A program made the position numbers and the translations under genes. DNA of 55,242 nucleotides from Acidobacteriota bacterium (GTDB lineage Bacteria > Acidobacteriota > Vicinamibacteria > Vicinamibacterales > SCN-69-37). Below are positions 9,108 to 16,666 of this stretch, in pieces. The stretch's first letter is position 1; each line of letters starts with the position of its first letter. Location: the NCBI GenBank assembly GCA_005799825.1, contig SYFT01000108.1, positions 1-55,242 on the forward strand, written 5' to 3'. The notes under the pieces are model-generated. The model did not search any database. It was not told where the DNA came from and worked only from the letters and a program-made list of their open reading frames with translations.

Positions 9108-10166
9108 ATGCCGAGAATCGGCAGCGTCAGCCTGCATTCGCCGGTGGTGATGGCCCCAATGGCGGGCATGACCGACACCGCATTTAGGCGGCTGGTGAAA
9201 CGTCAGGGCGGCTGCGGCCTGGTCGTGACCGAAATGGTCAGCTCCGAAGGCCTGGTGCGCGGCATCGACCGCACACTCGAGTATGCGGAGTACACCGAAG
9301 AAGAGCGACCGGTTTCCATTCAAATTTTCGGCGGCGAGCCATCGAAGATGGCCGAAGCAGCGCAAATCGTTGAAGGCATGGGCGCCGACATCGTGGACAT
9401 CAACATGGGATGTCCGGTGCCAAAGATCGCCAAACACCACGCCGGCTGCAGCCTGATGCGCGAGCCGGCGCACGCGGCCAGCATCATCAGCGCGATGGCG
9501 AAGGCCGTGAAGATTCCAGTCACGGTGAAGATGCGCGCCGGGTGGAACGAACACGACATCAACGCGCCGTTGCTGGCGCGCATGGCGCAGGACGCCGGTG
9601 CGGCGGCAGTCGCGGTGCACGGCCGCACCGCAGCGCAATCGTATTCGGGCGAATCCGACTGGACCCTGATCGCCCAGGTGGCGGCCGGTGTGTCCATCCC
9701 CGTGTTTGGATCCGGCGACTGCGTTGAACCGGACCAGATCGTTGCGCGACTGCGCGAATCCAGCGTGGCAGGGGTCCTCGTCGGTCGTGGCGCCTTACGC
9801 AACCCCTGGATTTTTCAACAGGCGACCGACGCCGCGATGGGACGAGTGCCCAGGCCGGTACCGATCGAAGCCCGCGGGCAGTTCCTGCTGGACTACATGG
9901 ACTTGCTGATCGACGAGAGGGTCAGCGAGGCCTCGGGCTTCCGCCATACGGCTCCGGGCCAAATCGAAGGCCCACCTCCCGAGGCCCGGGGCCGCGAACG
10001 CTGGGTCATCAACAAGTTAAGAGCTCTAGGCTCCTGGTACACCAAAGGCCTCGACGGAGGAGCTCAGTTGCGGGTGGCGATCAACAGTGCCAAGTCGATT
10101 CCCGAACTACGTGACCTCATTATGAACTTCTTTGTTTCTAGCGACTTAATACCGACAGGCGCTTAA
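9108..10166 (+). CDS. dusB: tRNA-dihydrouridine synthase
   Basis: A 352-residue FMN-dependent TIM-barrel enzyme that reduces uridine to dihydrouridine in tRNA. Seen motifs: MAPMAGMTDTAFRRL at 14-28, the active-site stretch NMGCPVPKIAKHHAGCSLM with the likely catalytic Cys at about residue 102, VKMRAGWNE near 138, VHGRTAAQSYSG near 170, GSGDC near 201 and GVLVGRGALRNPWIF near 220. The motif set is that of the bacterial DusB class, but assignment to B rather than A or C is by overall look only. The start codon follows the chaperone stop by 1 base, so the two are probably coupled. Confidence 0.92.
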   Translation: MPRIGSVSLHSPVVMAPMAGMTDTAFRRLVKRQGGCGLVVTEMVSSEGLVRGIDRTLEYAEYTEEERPVSIQIFGGEPSKMAEAAQIVEGMGADIVDINMGCPVPKIAKHHAGCSLMREPAHAASIISAMAKAVKIPVTVKMRAGWNEHDINAPLLARMAQDAGAAAVAVHGRTAAQSYSGESDWTLIAQVAAGVSIPVFGSGDCVEPDQIVARLRESSVAGVLVGRGALRNPWIFQQATDAAMGRVPRPVPIEARGQFLLDYMDLLIDERVSEASGFRHTAPGQIEGPPPEARGRERWVINKLRALGSWYTKGLDGGAQLRVAINSAKSIPELRDLIMNFFVSSDLIPTGA

Positions 10167-10248
10167 TAGTCCATTTGACCAAATCTATTTACTAGCTGAT
10201 AGGCCCAGGTATATCAATTGTTTGGCTTATCGACCAATCTAACGGACG

Positions 10249-11151
10249 CTACGATCGCCGTTTGGGCGGCTTGAAACCACCCCCGCGACCAGCTGGGGGA
10301 CGACCAGGCCGACCGGTATCGGGGCGCCGATCGGGCCGATCAGGACTACGTTCAGGGCCGCGATCGGGGCGTCGTTCACGGCTCTGTTCACGTTTGGGCC
10401 GATCTCCGAATGGATTTTTCATCGGCGGACCCGGTGGCCGGTCCCGGCGCTCGGGCCTTCTTTGATCGCCCTCCCGGTCGTCGCGCCTCGGCGGGCGCGG
10501 GCCTCGATCTGGAAATGGGCTGCGGCCGGGTGGGCGATCCTCGCGCGGCCGTGGCGGGCCGCCAGGCGACCAGGGCCTATCCGACCGGCCCCGTGGGCGA
10601 TCGGAGCCCGGCCGGTCTGATCGAAGCCGGTCGGGTTTGGCACGGTCAAACGGCGGCCGCGGCGGGCGGCCGTCAGGTTTCTTGTGGTCGGACCAGGGGC
10701 GATCGGAACGCGGGCGACCGGAATTGGGGTGGTCGGGTCGTAGGCGGTCAGGTCGCGGTCGATCAGGCCGCGCCTGATCCTTGCGCGGTGGCCTCGGGCC
10801 AAACGGCGACTCCGACTTCGGGCCGTCGCCACCCGACTGTTCCCGCTTAAACTTCGCGCGCTTCTGATCGCGCGTCATTTCAAATCGGGCCCTCGGGTCG
10901 CGATGCTCGCCGCCAGGCCTCCACTCCTTGGTGCGTTTCTCACGCGCCTCGGTTTCGGCGAGTTTGGCTGCCCCAGCGGCCGCGTCCGGCGACTCCCATA
11001 CTTTTCCACGCTCAAACCACCGGAGTGTGACATCCGTTTGTGTGCGTTGCAGCTGCCGAAGCGTGGGCACCAGATCTTCGCGCTCCTTCGCCCGAAACGA
11101 CGTGGGCGTTTTGCCGATCAGAATGACCCAGAACGAATGTGACGGAGGCAT
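10249..11151 (-). CDS. Low-complexity Arg/Pro/Asp-rich protein with small N-terminal domain
   Basis: A 300-residue protein I cannot assign to a family. Residues 1-60 look folded (FWVILIGKTPTSFRAKERED, then LRQLQRTQTDVTLRWFERGK). From about residue 100 to the end it is an extreme low-complexity tail built on RPDR, RSDR and RPPR units, ending in GRGGGFKPPKRRS. The tail is very basic yet punctuated by Asp, like RNA-binding disordered regions. The start is 2 bases after the stop of the sigma-54 activator on the same strand, so both are likely co-translated. The plus strand also has open frames here, but they are a by-product of the repetitive GC-rich composition. Expression as a protein is supported by the ordered N-terminus and the tight coupling. 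Confidence 0.72.
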   Translation of the reverse strand: MPPSHSFWVILIGKTPTSFRAKEREDLVPTLRQLQRTQTDVTLRWFERGKVWESPDAAAGAAKLAETEAREKRTKEWRPGGEHRDPRARFEMTRDQKRAKFKREQSGGDGPKSESPFGPRPPRKDQARPDRPRPDRLRPDHPNSGRPRSDRPWSDHKKPDGRPPRPPFDRAKPDRLRSDRPGSDRPRGRSDRPWSPGGPPRPREDRPPGRSPFPDRGPRPPRRDDREGDQRRPERRDRPPGPPMKNPFGDRPKREQSRERRPDRGPERSPDRPDRRPDTGRPGRPPAGRGGGFKPPKRRS

Positions 11152-11153
11152 AT

Positions 11154-12548
11154 TCAGGAACGCTCCAGGCGTTTAAGTTTCTCTATCAAGGTGGTGCGTT
11201 TAATCTTCAGCAGGTCCGCGGCCACCCGTTTGTTGCCGCCACCCTGTTCCACCGCGCGACGAATCAGGCCATATTCAAACTGCGCCACGAGCGCATCAAA
11301 GTCAACACCAGCGGTCGGCAGCGCCTCCGGCTCGGCCGCGGCCTGGGAAGGCGTGGCGAGAATTTCATCGGACAGATCGGCCAACTCGAGTTGGGCGCGT
11401 CCCGGCGACAGCGCGAACGCCCGCTCCATCACATTTTCAAGCTGCCGCACATTGCCAGGCCAGTGATACGCCATGAGCGCCTGCTGCGCGTCCTGCGCAA
11501 TGGTGACCCGTCCTCGTGCCGGCGACTCCTGGCTCAAGCGATCGAGAAAGTGCTGCGCCAGCAACGGTACATCTGATCGGCGGTCGCGCAACGCCGGTAC
11601 GTGTACGGGAATCACGTTGAGTCGGTAGTACAGATCCTCGCGAAACGTCCCGTCCACCACCATTTGTTTCAGGTCGGAGTTGGTCGCCGCAATGATGCGC
11701 ACATCCACTTTGACTGTCTGCGATTCGCCCACACGTTCGAACTCACGCGACTGAATCGTCCGCAGCAACTTCACCTGCAGCGGCAGGCTCATGGTCCCCA
11801 CTTCATCCAGAAACAACGTGCCTCGATTAGCCTGCTCCAGCCGGCCCTGCCGATTGGCCACCGCGCCAGTAAATGCACCGCGCACATGACCGAACAGTTC
11901 CGCTTCAAGCAGCGTCTCGGGAATGGCGCTGCAGTTGATCGCCATGAATCGCTGCTGCCGCCGCGGACTCGCATCGTGAATGGCGCGGGCGGCCAACTCT
12001 TTTCCTGTGCCGGTTTCTCCCGTGATCAGCACGGTGCTCGATGTGCCGGCCACGGTCTGGATCAACTCCAGCATGCGCACCACAGGAACCGCCTGGCCGA
12101 TGATGCCACCCAGATGAAACCGTCCGCGCAACTGCTCACGAAGGTACGCGTTCTCCGAACGTAACCGGCGCTTCTCCACGGCTGTGGACAACGCGTGCAG
12201 CAACTCCTCGAACTGGAAGGGCTTCGTGATGAAGCCTTCTGCCCCCAGTCGCGTGACGTCCACGGCCTCGCGCACTGTGCCGAACCCGGTAATCACCACC
12301 GCAATGATGTCGGGGTACCGCGCAAACGCCTCTTCAAGCACCTGCCGGCCATCAACGCCAGGCAACCGCAAATCGGTTAGCAGGATGTCGAACGCAAATT
12401 CGCTGAGACGCGCAACCGCCTGTTCTCCCGTACCCGCCTGCTCAACCCGGTACCCGTGATCGGCAAGCCGTTCGGCAACTACATCTCTGAAAGCCTCCTC
12501 GTCATCAACCAACAGAAGGTGAAGTGGGGGGTTGGTGTCAGAAGACAT
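11154..12548 (-). CDS. NtrC-family sigma-54-dependent response regulator
   Basis: A 464-residue three-domain activator. The receiver is at 10-125 (LLLVDDEEAF acidic pair; phospho-acceptor Asp in LLTDLRLPGVDG, about residue 55). The AAA+ domain at about 140-375 carries Walker A GETGTGKELAARAIH, the sigma-54 contact loop GAFTGA near residue 220 and the DEVGTMSL Walker B region. A Fis-type HTH occupies about 425-464 (NKRVAADLLKIKRTTLIEKL). All parts needed for ATP-driven opening of sigma-54 promoters are intact. I used ATG at 12548; the frame is open 47 codons further but that part is not protein-like and covers the divergent promoter. A matching -24/-12 promoter lies 0.8 kb away in front of the sigma-factor gene, and a hybrid kinase lies beyond. 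Confidence 0.93.
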   Translation of the reverse strand: MSSDTNPPLHLLLVDDEEAFRDVVAERLADHGYRVEQAGTGEQAVARLSEFAFDILLTDLRLPGVDGRQVLEEAFARYPDIIAVVITGFGTVREAVDVTRLGAEGFITKPFQFEELLHALSTAVEKRRLRSENAYLREQLRGRFHLGGIIGQAVPVVRMLELIQTVAGTSSTVLITGETGTGKELAARAIHDASPRRQQRFMAINCSAIPETLLEAELFGHVRGAFTGAVANRQGRLEQANRGTLFLDEVGTMSLPLQVKLLRTIQSREFERVGESQTVKVDVRIIAATNSDLKQMVVDGTFREDLYYRLNVIPVHVPALRDRRSDVPLLAQHFLDRLSQESPARGRVTIAQDAQQALMAYHWPGNVRQLENVMERAFALSPGRAQLELADLSDEILATPSQAAAEPEALPTAGVDFDALVAQFEYGLIRRAVEQGGGNKRVAADLLKIKRTTLIEKLKRLERS

Positions 12549-12626
12549 CGATGGGATGACGGCATGTTGACATCCAGGCCCCGCAGCGTCAATCCTTCGG
12601 CGCCCCCAATCGACCTCCGCGGGACC

Positions 12627-12654
12627 TACAGTTTTCCGAAAGGCCTGCCGATAG
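12627..12654 (+). promoter_or_regulatory. Sigma-28-like promoter upstream of the HTH gene
   Basis: TACAGTTT at 12627-12634 and GCCGATAG at 12647-12654 each match the FliA consensus (TAAAGTTT, GCCGATAA) at 7 of 8 positions. The spacer is 12 bases against the enteric optimum of 11. Transcription would start only a few bases before ATG 12665, giving an almost leaderless message. A FliA-class sigma gene lies 0.7 kb downstream. The off-by-one spacing keeps confidence modest. Confidence 0.4.
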
Positions 12655-12664
12655 TTCCGGACGT

Positions 12665-12904
12665 ATGCTTGAACGCACCACCGTTTCAATCCCCCGCGCC
12701 TGTGATGTGGTCGGTGTCAGCCGCCGCACCATCTACAACTGGATGGCCAGTGGAAAGGTGCAGTACGTAAGAACCGCCGGCGGTTCCGTGCGCATCTTCA
12801 CCGACACCCTCTGGCGGGATGGCGTCGCACCCGACCGAGCCGACTCGATGGCCTCACCGCTACCGCAACTGAGCGACGCCGGCCACATACGCCGGTCGGC
12901 CTGA
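12665..12904 (+). CDS. Excisionase/MerR-like helix-turn-helix DNA-binding protein
   Basis: A 79-residue protein. Residues 3-50 form the helix-turn-helix seen in excisionase-family and MerR N-terminal domains: VSIPRACDVVGVSRRTIYNW followed by MASGKVQYVRTAGGSVRIF, that is two helices and a small wing ending in a strand. The remaining 30 residues are not recognisable. Such stand-alone domains act as DNA-architectural or regulatory proteins. The gene is divergent from the NtrC-type regulator (116 bases between starts) and sits 4 bases upstream of the mini-DHp gene, so the two are likely one operon. No integrase is near, so a phage excision role is unlikely. Confidence 0.8.
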   Translation: MLERTTVSIPRACDVVGVSRRTIYNWMASGKVQYVRTAGGSVRIFTDTLWRDGVAPDRADSMASPLPQLSDAGHIRRSA

Positions 12905-12908
12905 GACC

Positions 12909-13136
12909 ATGGCCAGCCTCACGCCGCAGGCCCTGCCCTCGGCCGACGACCTGAATGAATTATTCCACCTCCTGAACAATCAACTCGGAATCATCCTGGC
13001 GAACGCCGAGTTGCTTGAACATCGACTGGGGGAAGACACGCACCGGGCCCGCGCCGGCCAGGTCGTCGCCAGCACCGTGGATGCAATTCGAACCACGCAA
13101 CGAATCCGGAGCGCTGCCCTCCCACCCGGTTCGTGA
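12909..13136 (+). CDS. 75-residue protein resembling a lone histidine-kinase DHp domain
   Basis: The core LFHLLNNQLGIILANAELLE resembles the H-box and first helix of HisKA dimerisation domains (typically a His followed by xLNNxL and then a GxxELL segment). A second helix follows at about 45-68 (RARAGQVVASTVDAIRTTQR). There is no ATP-binding domain and no room for one before the stop at 13136. The candidate phospho-acceptor is the His in FHLLNN, about residue 18. It might be a phosphotransfer intermediate or a partner that heterodimerises with the hybrid kinase encoded 1 kb away; this is inference. It starts 4 bases after the HTH gene. The similarity is judged by eye only. Confidence 0.6.
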   Translation: MASLTPQALPSADDLNELFHLLNNQLGIILANAELLEHRLGEDTHRARAGQVVASTVDAIRTTQRIRSAALPPGS

Positions 13137-13151
13137 CGACAAATTGACACC

Positions 13152-13168
13152 TGACGCCTAAAGCGTCA
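13152..13168. promoter_or_regulatory. Candidate activator-binding palindrome (upstream activating site)
   Basis: TGACGC and GCGTCA form a perfect 6-bp inverted repeat around CTAAA. It lies about 145 bases upstream of the -24 element of the sigma-54 promoter, the distance at which NtrC-type activators usually bind enhancers. The neighbouring gene at 11154-12548 encodes such an activator. One further GCGTCA half-site is seen near 12586 in the divergent promoter region. Binding is inferred, not shown. Confidence 0.45.
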
Positions 13169-13312
13169 TCAATCTGACCACAAAGACATGGTTCGGCACA
13201 CAACTGCACACTGATTCACACCCAGGTATTTTCACTCTAAATCATTGTAAATAAACACCTTTTATCCGTATTCGCGCCAGCTTGCAGGTTCGTTTTTTGT
13301 TCGTCTTGCGAA

Positions 13313-13328
13313 TTGGCACCGCTGTTGC
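13313..13328 (+). promoter_or_regulatory. Sigma-54 (-24/-12) promoter of the sigma-factor gene
   Basis: TTGGCACCGCTGTTGC matches the RpoN consensus TGGCAC-N5-TTGC exactly. The invariant GG (13315-13316) and GC (13327-13328) are separated by the required 10 bases. A T-rich tract just upstream (CGTTTTTTGTTCG) is also common at such promoters. Transcription should begin near 13340, leaving a leader of about 40 bases with a strong GGAGG at 13369-13373 before ATG 13380. Confidence 0.8.
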
Positions 13329-13379
13329 CCTACACCTCACTGCCGGCAACCACCGCCGGCTCAATTTTGGAGGTTTTTC

Positions 13380-14126
13380 ATGCAACGCGCGCCCCTCGCC
13401 GATCACCAGAATGACCGTGTTGTCGCCACCCTGCCGTTTGTGGAATCGATGGCCCGACGGCTGGCGTCCACCATGCCAAATTCGGTCGCTGTCAGCGATT
13501 TAGTGCAGGACGGGGTGCTGGGGCTGATGGACGCGGCGCATCGCTTTGATGAAAGCCGCGGTATCAAGTTCGAGACATTCGCTGAGCGGCGCGTGCGCGG
13601 CGCCATGATCGATGCGCTGCGCCGCGATGCCTGGCCGCGCGGAGTGCGCCGTGTGCGCCGCGAGCTTGAAGCCGCCCGCGAATCCCTGCGCCGCGAATTG
13701 GGCGCCGAGCCATCCATGGCCGATCTCGCCAAGCGCGTTGGCGCCGACGAGTCGCGATTGGAGCGCACTATCCTCCGGATCACCACCATTGAATCCACGT
13801 CGCCGCTCGCGAATCACGACAACGTGGACACGGATACGCTGCCCGCCGTGATGGTACCAAGCGCACCCGCGGCGCCAGACCAGCAGTTTGAACACAAGGA
13901 AGTGCGCGACCACGTTCGCGCTGCACTCGCCTCCCTCCCCCCGCGCGAGCGCCGCATCGTCAGTCTCTATTACTTCAAGGAGGCGACGATGAAGCAGATT
14001 GGGAAGGAGATTGGCGTCAACGAGTCACGAGTCTCGCAGCTTCATGCAAGGGCGATGAGCCGCTTGCGCAAGACACTGGCGCCGGCAGCTGGACAGCCGA
14101 CCTGTTCGAAGTACGCGGTGGCCTGA
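13380..14126 (+). CDS. FliA/SigB/WhiG-class sigma-70 family factor
   Basis: A 248-residue group 3 sigma factor. Region 2 spans about 15-85 (DLVQDGVLGLMDAAHRFDES core-binding helix, then FETFAERRVRGAMIDALRR, the -10 recognition part). Region 3 is at about 92-145 (RRELGAEPSMADLAKRVGAD). Region 4 is at about 178-235 (LASLPPRERRIVSLYY, then MKQIGKEIGVNESRVSQLHA, the -35-binding HTH). The RGAMIDALRR-xx-WPRGVRR signature is typical of FliA and WhiG. GGAGG lies 6 bases before the ATG. A sigma-54 promoter precedes it. No flagellar gene is in the window, so FliA function is not assumed. The gene ends one base before the convergent hybrid kinase gene. Confidence 0.92.
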   Translation: MQRAPLADHQNDRVVATLPFVESMARRLASTMPNSVAVSDLVQDGVLGLMDAAHRFDESRGIKFETFAERRVRGAMIDALRRDAWPRGVRRVRRELEAARESLRRELGAEPSMADLAKRVGADESRLERTILRITTIESTSPLANHDNVDTDTLPAVMVPSAPAAPDQQFEHKEVRDHVRAALASLPPRERRIVSLYYFKEATMKQIGKEIGVNESRVSQLHARAMSRLRKTLAPAAGQPTCSKYAVA

Positions 14127-15692
14127 TCAGCCGATCACGTCGCGGGCTGTTCGCACCACGTCGCGTAGGCGGAACGGCTTGGCGAGCCAGCGGCATGCAC
14201 TGCGTTCGAGGAAGGCCTCGGCCTCGGTGCCGGCCACATCACCCGTGACGAAGATGACCCGGCGCGTCAGCGCGGGAGCCGTTGCGGCCAGGTGGTTATA
14301 AAACGCCACGCCGTCCACGCGAGGCATTTTCAGGTCACAGACAATCACGTCGTAGGCGCGGCGCTGCGTGCGGGCGATCGCCTCTTCGCCATCGGCCGCG
14401 CGATCCACTTCAAATCCGGCGTCGCGCAGAGCGTCGGCCACGGCCTCGCCAAGCGCGTGCTCGTCTTCGACGACCAGGGCACGGGTGCCGACGGGCACCT
14501 CGACCGGCGCGGGCGCGGCCGCCGGTTCAGGCGCGCGCACGTGGATGCCTCCCGCAGGGAGTTCCAGCACAAACGCCGCGCCGCGCCCGTGCACCGACGA
14601 CACGGATAGGCGCCCCCCGTGTTCCTGCGCGATGGCGTAGGCCACGGTCAGTCCGAGGCCTGTGCCTTTGCCCACGGCCTTGGTCGTAAAAAATGGGTCA
14701 AATATTTTTTCCTGCATCTCCGCTGAAATACCGGGGCCATCGTCGCTCACTTCGAGCATGACCGAGTCGCGCTCAGCGTCATGCCATGAGCGCAAGACTA
14801 AGACGCCACGGCCGTGGGCATCGAGCATGGCGTGTTCGGCGTTGATCACGAGGTTCAGCAGGACCTGCTGCAGCTGGTGATGGTCTGCAAAGACGAGGGG
14901 CAGGCCCGCGGCCAGCGCTTCGACGATCACGACATTGGCTACGTGTTGTTCGTAGGAGCGCAACGCCAGCGTATCGCGCACCACGTGATTTAGGTCGACC
15001 TTCGTACGGGTCGTGTGACGCTTGCGCGCAAATGTCTGGAGGTTGCGGACGATTCGGGCGGCCCGCTCGGCGGCGTTATGCACGGCATCTAGGTCACGGC
15101 GGGTGAGGTCGTCGAGGCGGCGGTTGGTCAGGCGTTCCGCGCACGCAAGGATGATGGCGAGCGGATTGTTCAGCTCGTGTGCCACGCCCGACATGGTCTG
15201 GCCGAGGGCTGCGAGTTTTTCAGCCTGTGATAACTGGCGAAAGACATCCCGCGCCTTATCCTCAAGCTGTTTTCGCTCCGTGATGTCGCGCATCAGGGCC
15301 TCAACCCTGAGCGCGTGCGCCAGCGGTTCGGATCTGGCGGTCACTTCAATCCAGATGGCGGTGCCGTCAAGCCGCCGCAGGCGCAGCAGGTGATCGTGCA
15401 CGGCGCCGTCGCGCGTGAGTTGTGCGAGGAACCTTTCGCGCGCCAGCGGATCAACGAAACGATCGAGATCAAACGGGCGCACGTCGGTAACGCTCACGTC
15501 TTCAGCCCAACCCATCATGAGGCGCAGATAGGGGTTGGCCGCCAGCGTCGCCGTGGTGTCGGCCGACACCAGGCCGATGAAGACGCCCTCGCGAAGGCCT
15601 TCGAACAGATGCTGGAACGCATCGTTGCCAAGCGTCGGAGGTGGAACGCCGGCCATGGGCGTGGGGGGCGGCATGCTGCCGAATCTTAGCAT
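14127..15692 (-). CDS. Hybrid sensor histidine kinase: PAS, HisKA, HATPase, receiver
   Basis: About 521 residues and soluble, since no membrane segment is seen. A PAS domain (about 25-140, with a PAC segment ending MRDITERKQ) precedes the HisKA H-box [20 protein letters not shown]. The ATP-binding domain has N box [11 protein letters not shown]1 DDGPGIS and G2 [19 protein letters not shown]-terminal receiver (about 395-515) has VVEDE and phospho-acceptor Asp in [13 protein letters not shown]. The start is uncertain: ATG at 15692 or 15674 both fit, and the frame is open further. It is convergent with the sigma-factor gene, with no spacer. Signal and partner are unknown; the nearby NtrC-type regulator and mini-DHp protein are candidate partners. 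Confidence 0.9.
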   Translation of the reverse strand: MLRFGSMPPPTPMAGVPPPTLGNDAFQHLFEGLREGVFIGLVSADTTATLAANPYLRLMMGWAEDVSVTDVRPFDLDRFVDPLARERFLAQLTRDGAVHDHLLRLRRLDGTAIWIEVTARSEPLAHALRVEALMRDITERKQLEDKARDVFRQLSQAEKLAALGQTMSGVAHELNNPLAIILACAERLTNRRLDDLTRRDLDAVHNAAERAARIVRNLQTFARKRHTTRTKVDLNHVVRDTLALRSYEQHVANVVIVEALAAGLPLVFADHHQLQQVLLNLVINAEHAMLDAHGRGVLVLRSWHDAERDSVMLEVSDDGPGISAEMQEKIFDPFFTTKAVGKGTGLGLTVAYAIAQEHGGRLSVSSVHGRGAAFVLELPAGGIHVRAPEPAAAPAPVEVPVGTRALVVEDEHALGEAVADALRDAGFEVDRAADGEEAIARTQRRAYDVIVCDLKMPRVDGVAFYNHLAATAPALTRRVIFVTGDVAGTEAEAFLERSACRWLAKPFRLRDVVRTARDVIG

Positions 15693-15715
15693 CTCGAAGT
15701 ACACTCGAATTGACC

Positions 15716-16666
15716 ATGACTCAATTACCCAGGATTGCTCAGCTGACAGGCGCCGCCAATGGATGGGGTTACTTCCTGTGCTCAAAGAAAGAGCTGCGCA
15801 GCGGTAAGAGCGGCAACTATCTGGCGGTGGTACTGCAGGACATTTCAGGAGAGATCAAGGGCAAGGTCTTTCAGGATGTGGAAGGCCTGAAGGAAGAGTT
15901 TGACGCCGGGGAGTTCGTCAAGATTCAGGCGCGCGGCAATCTCTTCAACCAGCGTCTGGAACTGGTGATTGACAAGATTCGTCGCATCGATGCGCAGCGC
16001 GACGCGCTTGAGGGTTTTCGTGAGGAAGACTGCATTCCGTGCGCGCCGCGCCCGATCGACGATATGTGGCGCGAGCTCGAGGCTCACATTGCGCGTGTGT
16101 CATCGCCGCCGGTCCGTGAGTTGCTGACGCGCGTGGCGCAGACGCAGGGCGACCGCCTGCGCATCTGGCCAGCGGCCCAGACCGTCCATCATGCGTATCG
16201 AGGCGGCCTGCTGGAACACGTGCTGAAGATCATCGATTCGGTGGCGTTCCTCGCCGACGCCTATGGCGCCAACCGAGACTTGCTCGTGGCCGGCGCCATC
16301 CTGCACGACATCGGCAAGCTCGAAGAACTGTCTTACGGTGTGACAACGGACTATTCGGTTGAAGGGAACTTGCTCGGCCACATCACGATTGGCGCCGCCA
16401 TGGTGCGCGACATGATGCGTGAGATTCCGGATTTCCCGCACGACCTGTCCGTCCGGATCGAGCACTTGATCCTATCGCACCACGGACAGAAGGCGATGGG
16501 GTCGCCCGTGGAGCCGATGACGGTTGAGGCGTTTATCCTGGCAGCCGTGGATGACCTTGATGCCCGCATTCACCAGGTGAGAAAACACATCGAGGCCGAT
16601 GACAGCGACGGCCCGTTCACGGCCTATCACCGGCGGCTGGAGCGCGTGCTGTACAAGCCGTCATGA
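15716..16666 (+). CDS. YhaM-like 3'-5' exoribonuclease: OB fold plus HD domain
   Basis: A 316-residue protein. Residues about 8-95 form an OB-type nucleic-acid-binding fold (GYFLCSKKELRSGKSGNYLA, GEIKGKVF). An HD phosphohydrolase domain follows at about 155-300 with the metal ligands in VHHAYRGGLLEHVL, AGAILHDIGKLEEL and LILSHHG, and VDDLDARI near 285. This order is that of the YhaM/CBF1 family, which trims RNA or single-stranded DNA from the 3' end. ATG 15716 was chosen because the upstream part overlaps the divergent kinase and is not protein-like. The EamA transporter overlaps its stop by 4 bases. Confidence 0.88.
   Translation: MTQLPRIAQLTGAANGWGYFLCSKKELRSGKSGNYLAVVLQDISGEIKGKVFQDVEGLKEEFDAGEFVKIQARGNLFNQRLELVIDKIRRIDAQRDALEGFREEDCIPCAPRPIDDMWRELEAHIARVSSPPVRELLTRVAQTQGDRLRIWPAAQTVHHAYRGGLLEHVLKIIDSVAFLADAYGANRDLLVAGAILHDIGKLEELSYGVTTDYSVEGNLLGHITIGAAMVRDMMREIPDFPHDLSVRIEHLILSHHGQKAMGSPVEPMTVEAFILAAVDDLDARIHQVRKHIEADDSDGPFTAYHRRLERVLYKPS

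Noticed and set aside
10262..10850. Plus-strand open frames and short DNA repeats (gatcggg-like) opposite the R/P/D-rich gene, suggestive of a CRISPR-like array
   Set aside because: Repeats are irregular in length, have no unique spacers of constant size, and are explained by codons for RPDR/RSDR units. No cas gene is present.
12665..12904. Phage excisionase and a prophage remnant
   Set aside because: The fold is excisionase-like, but there is no integrase, attachment repeat or phage gene nearby, and its neighbours are regulatory genes.
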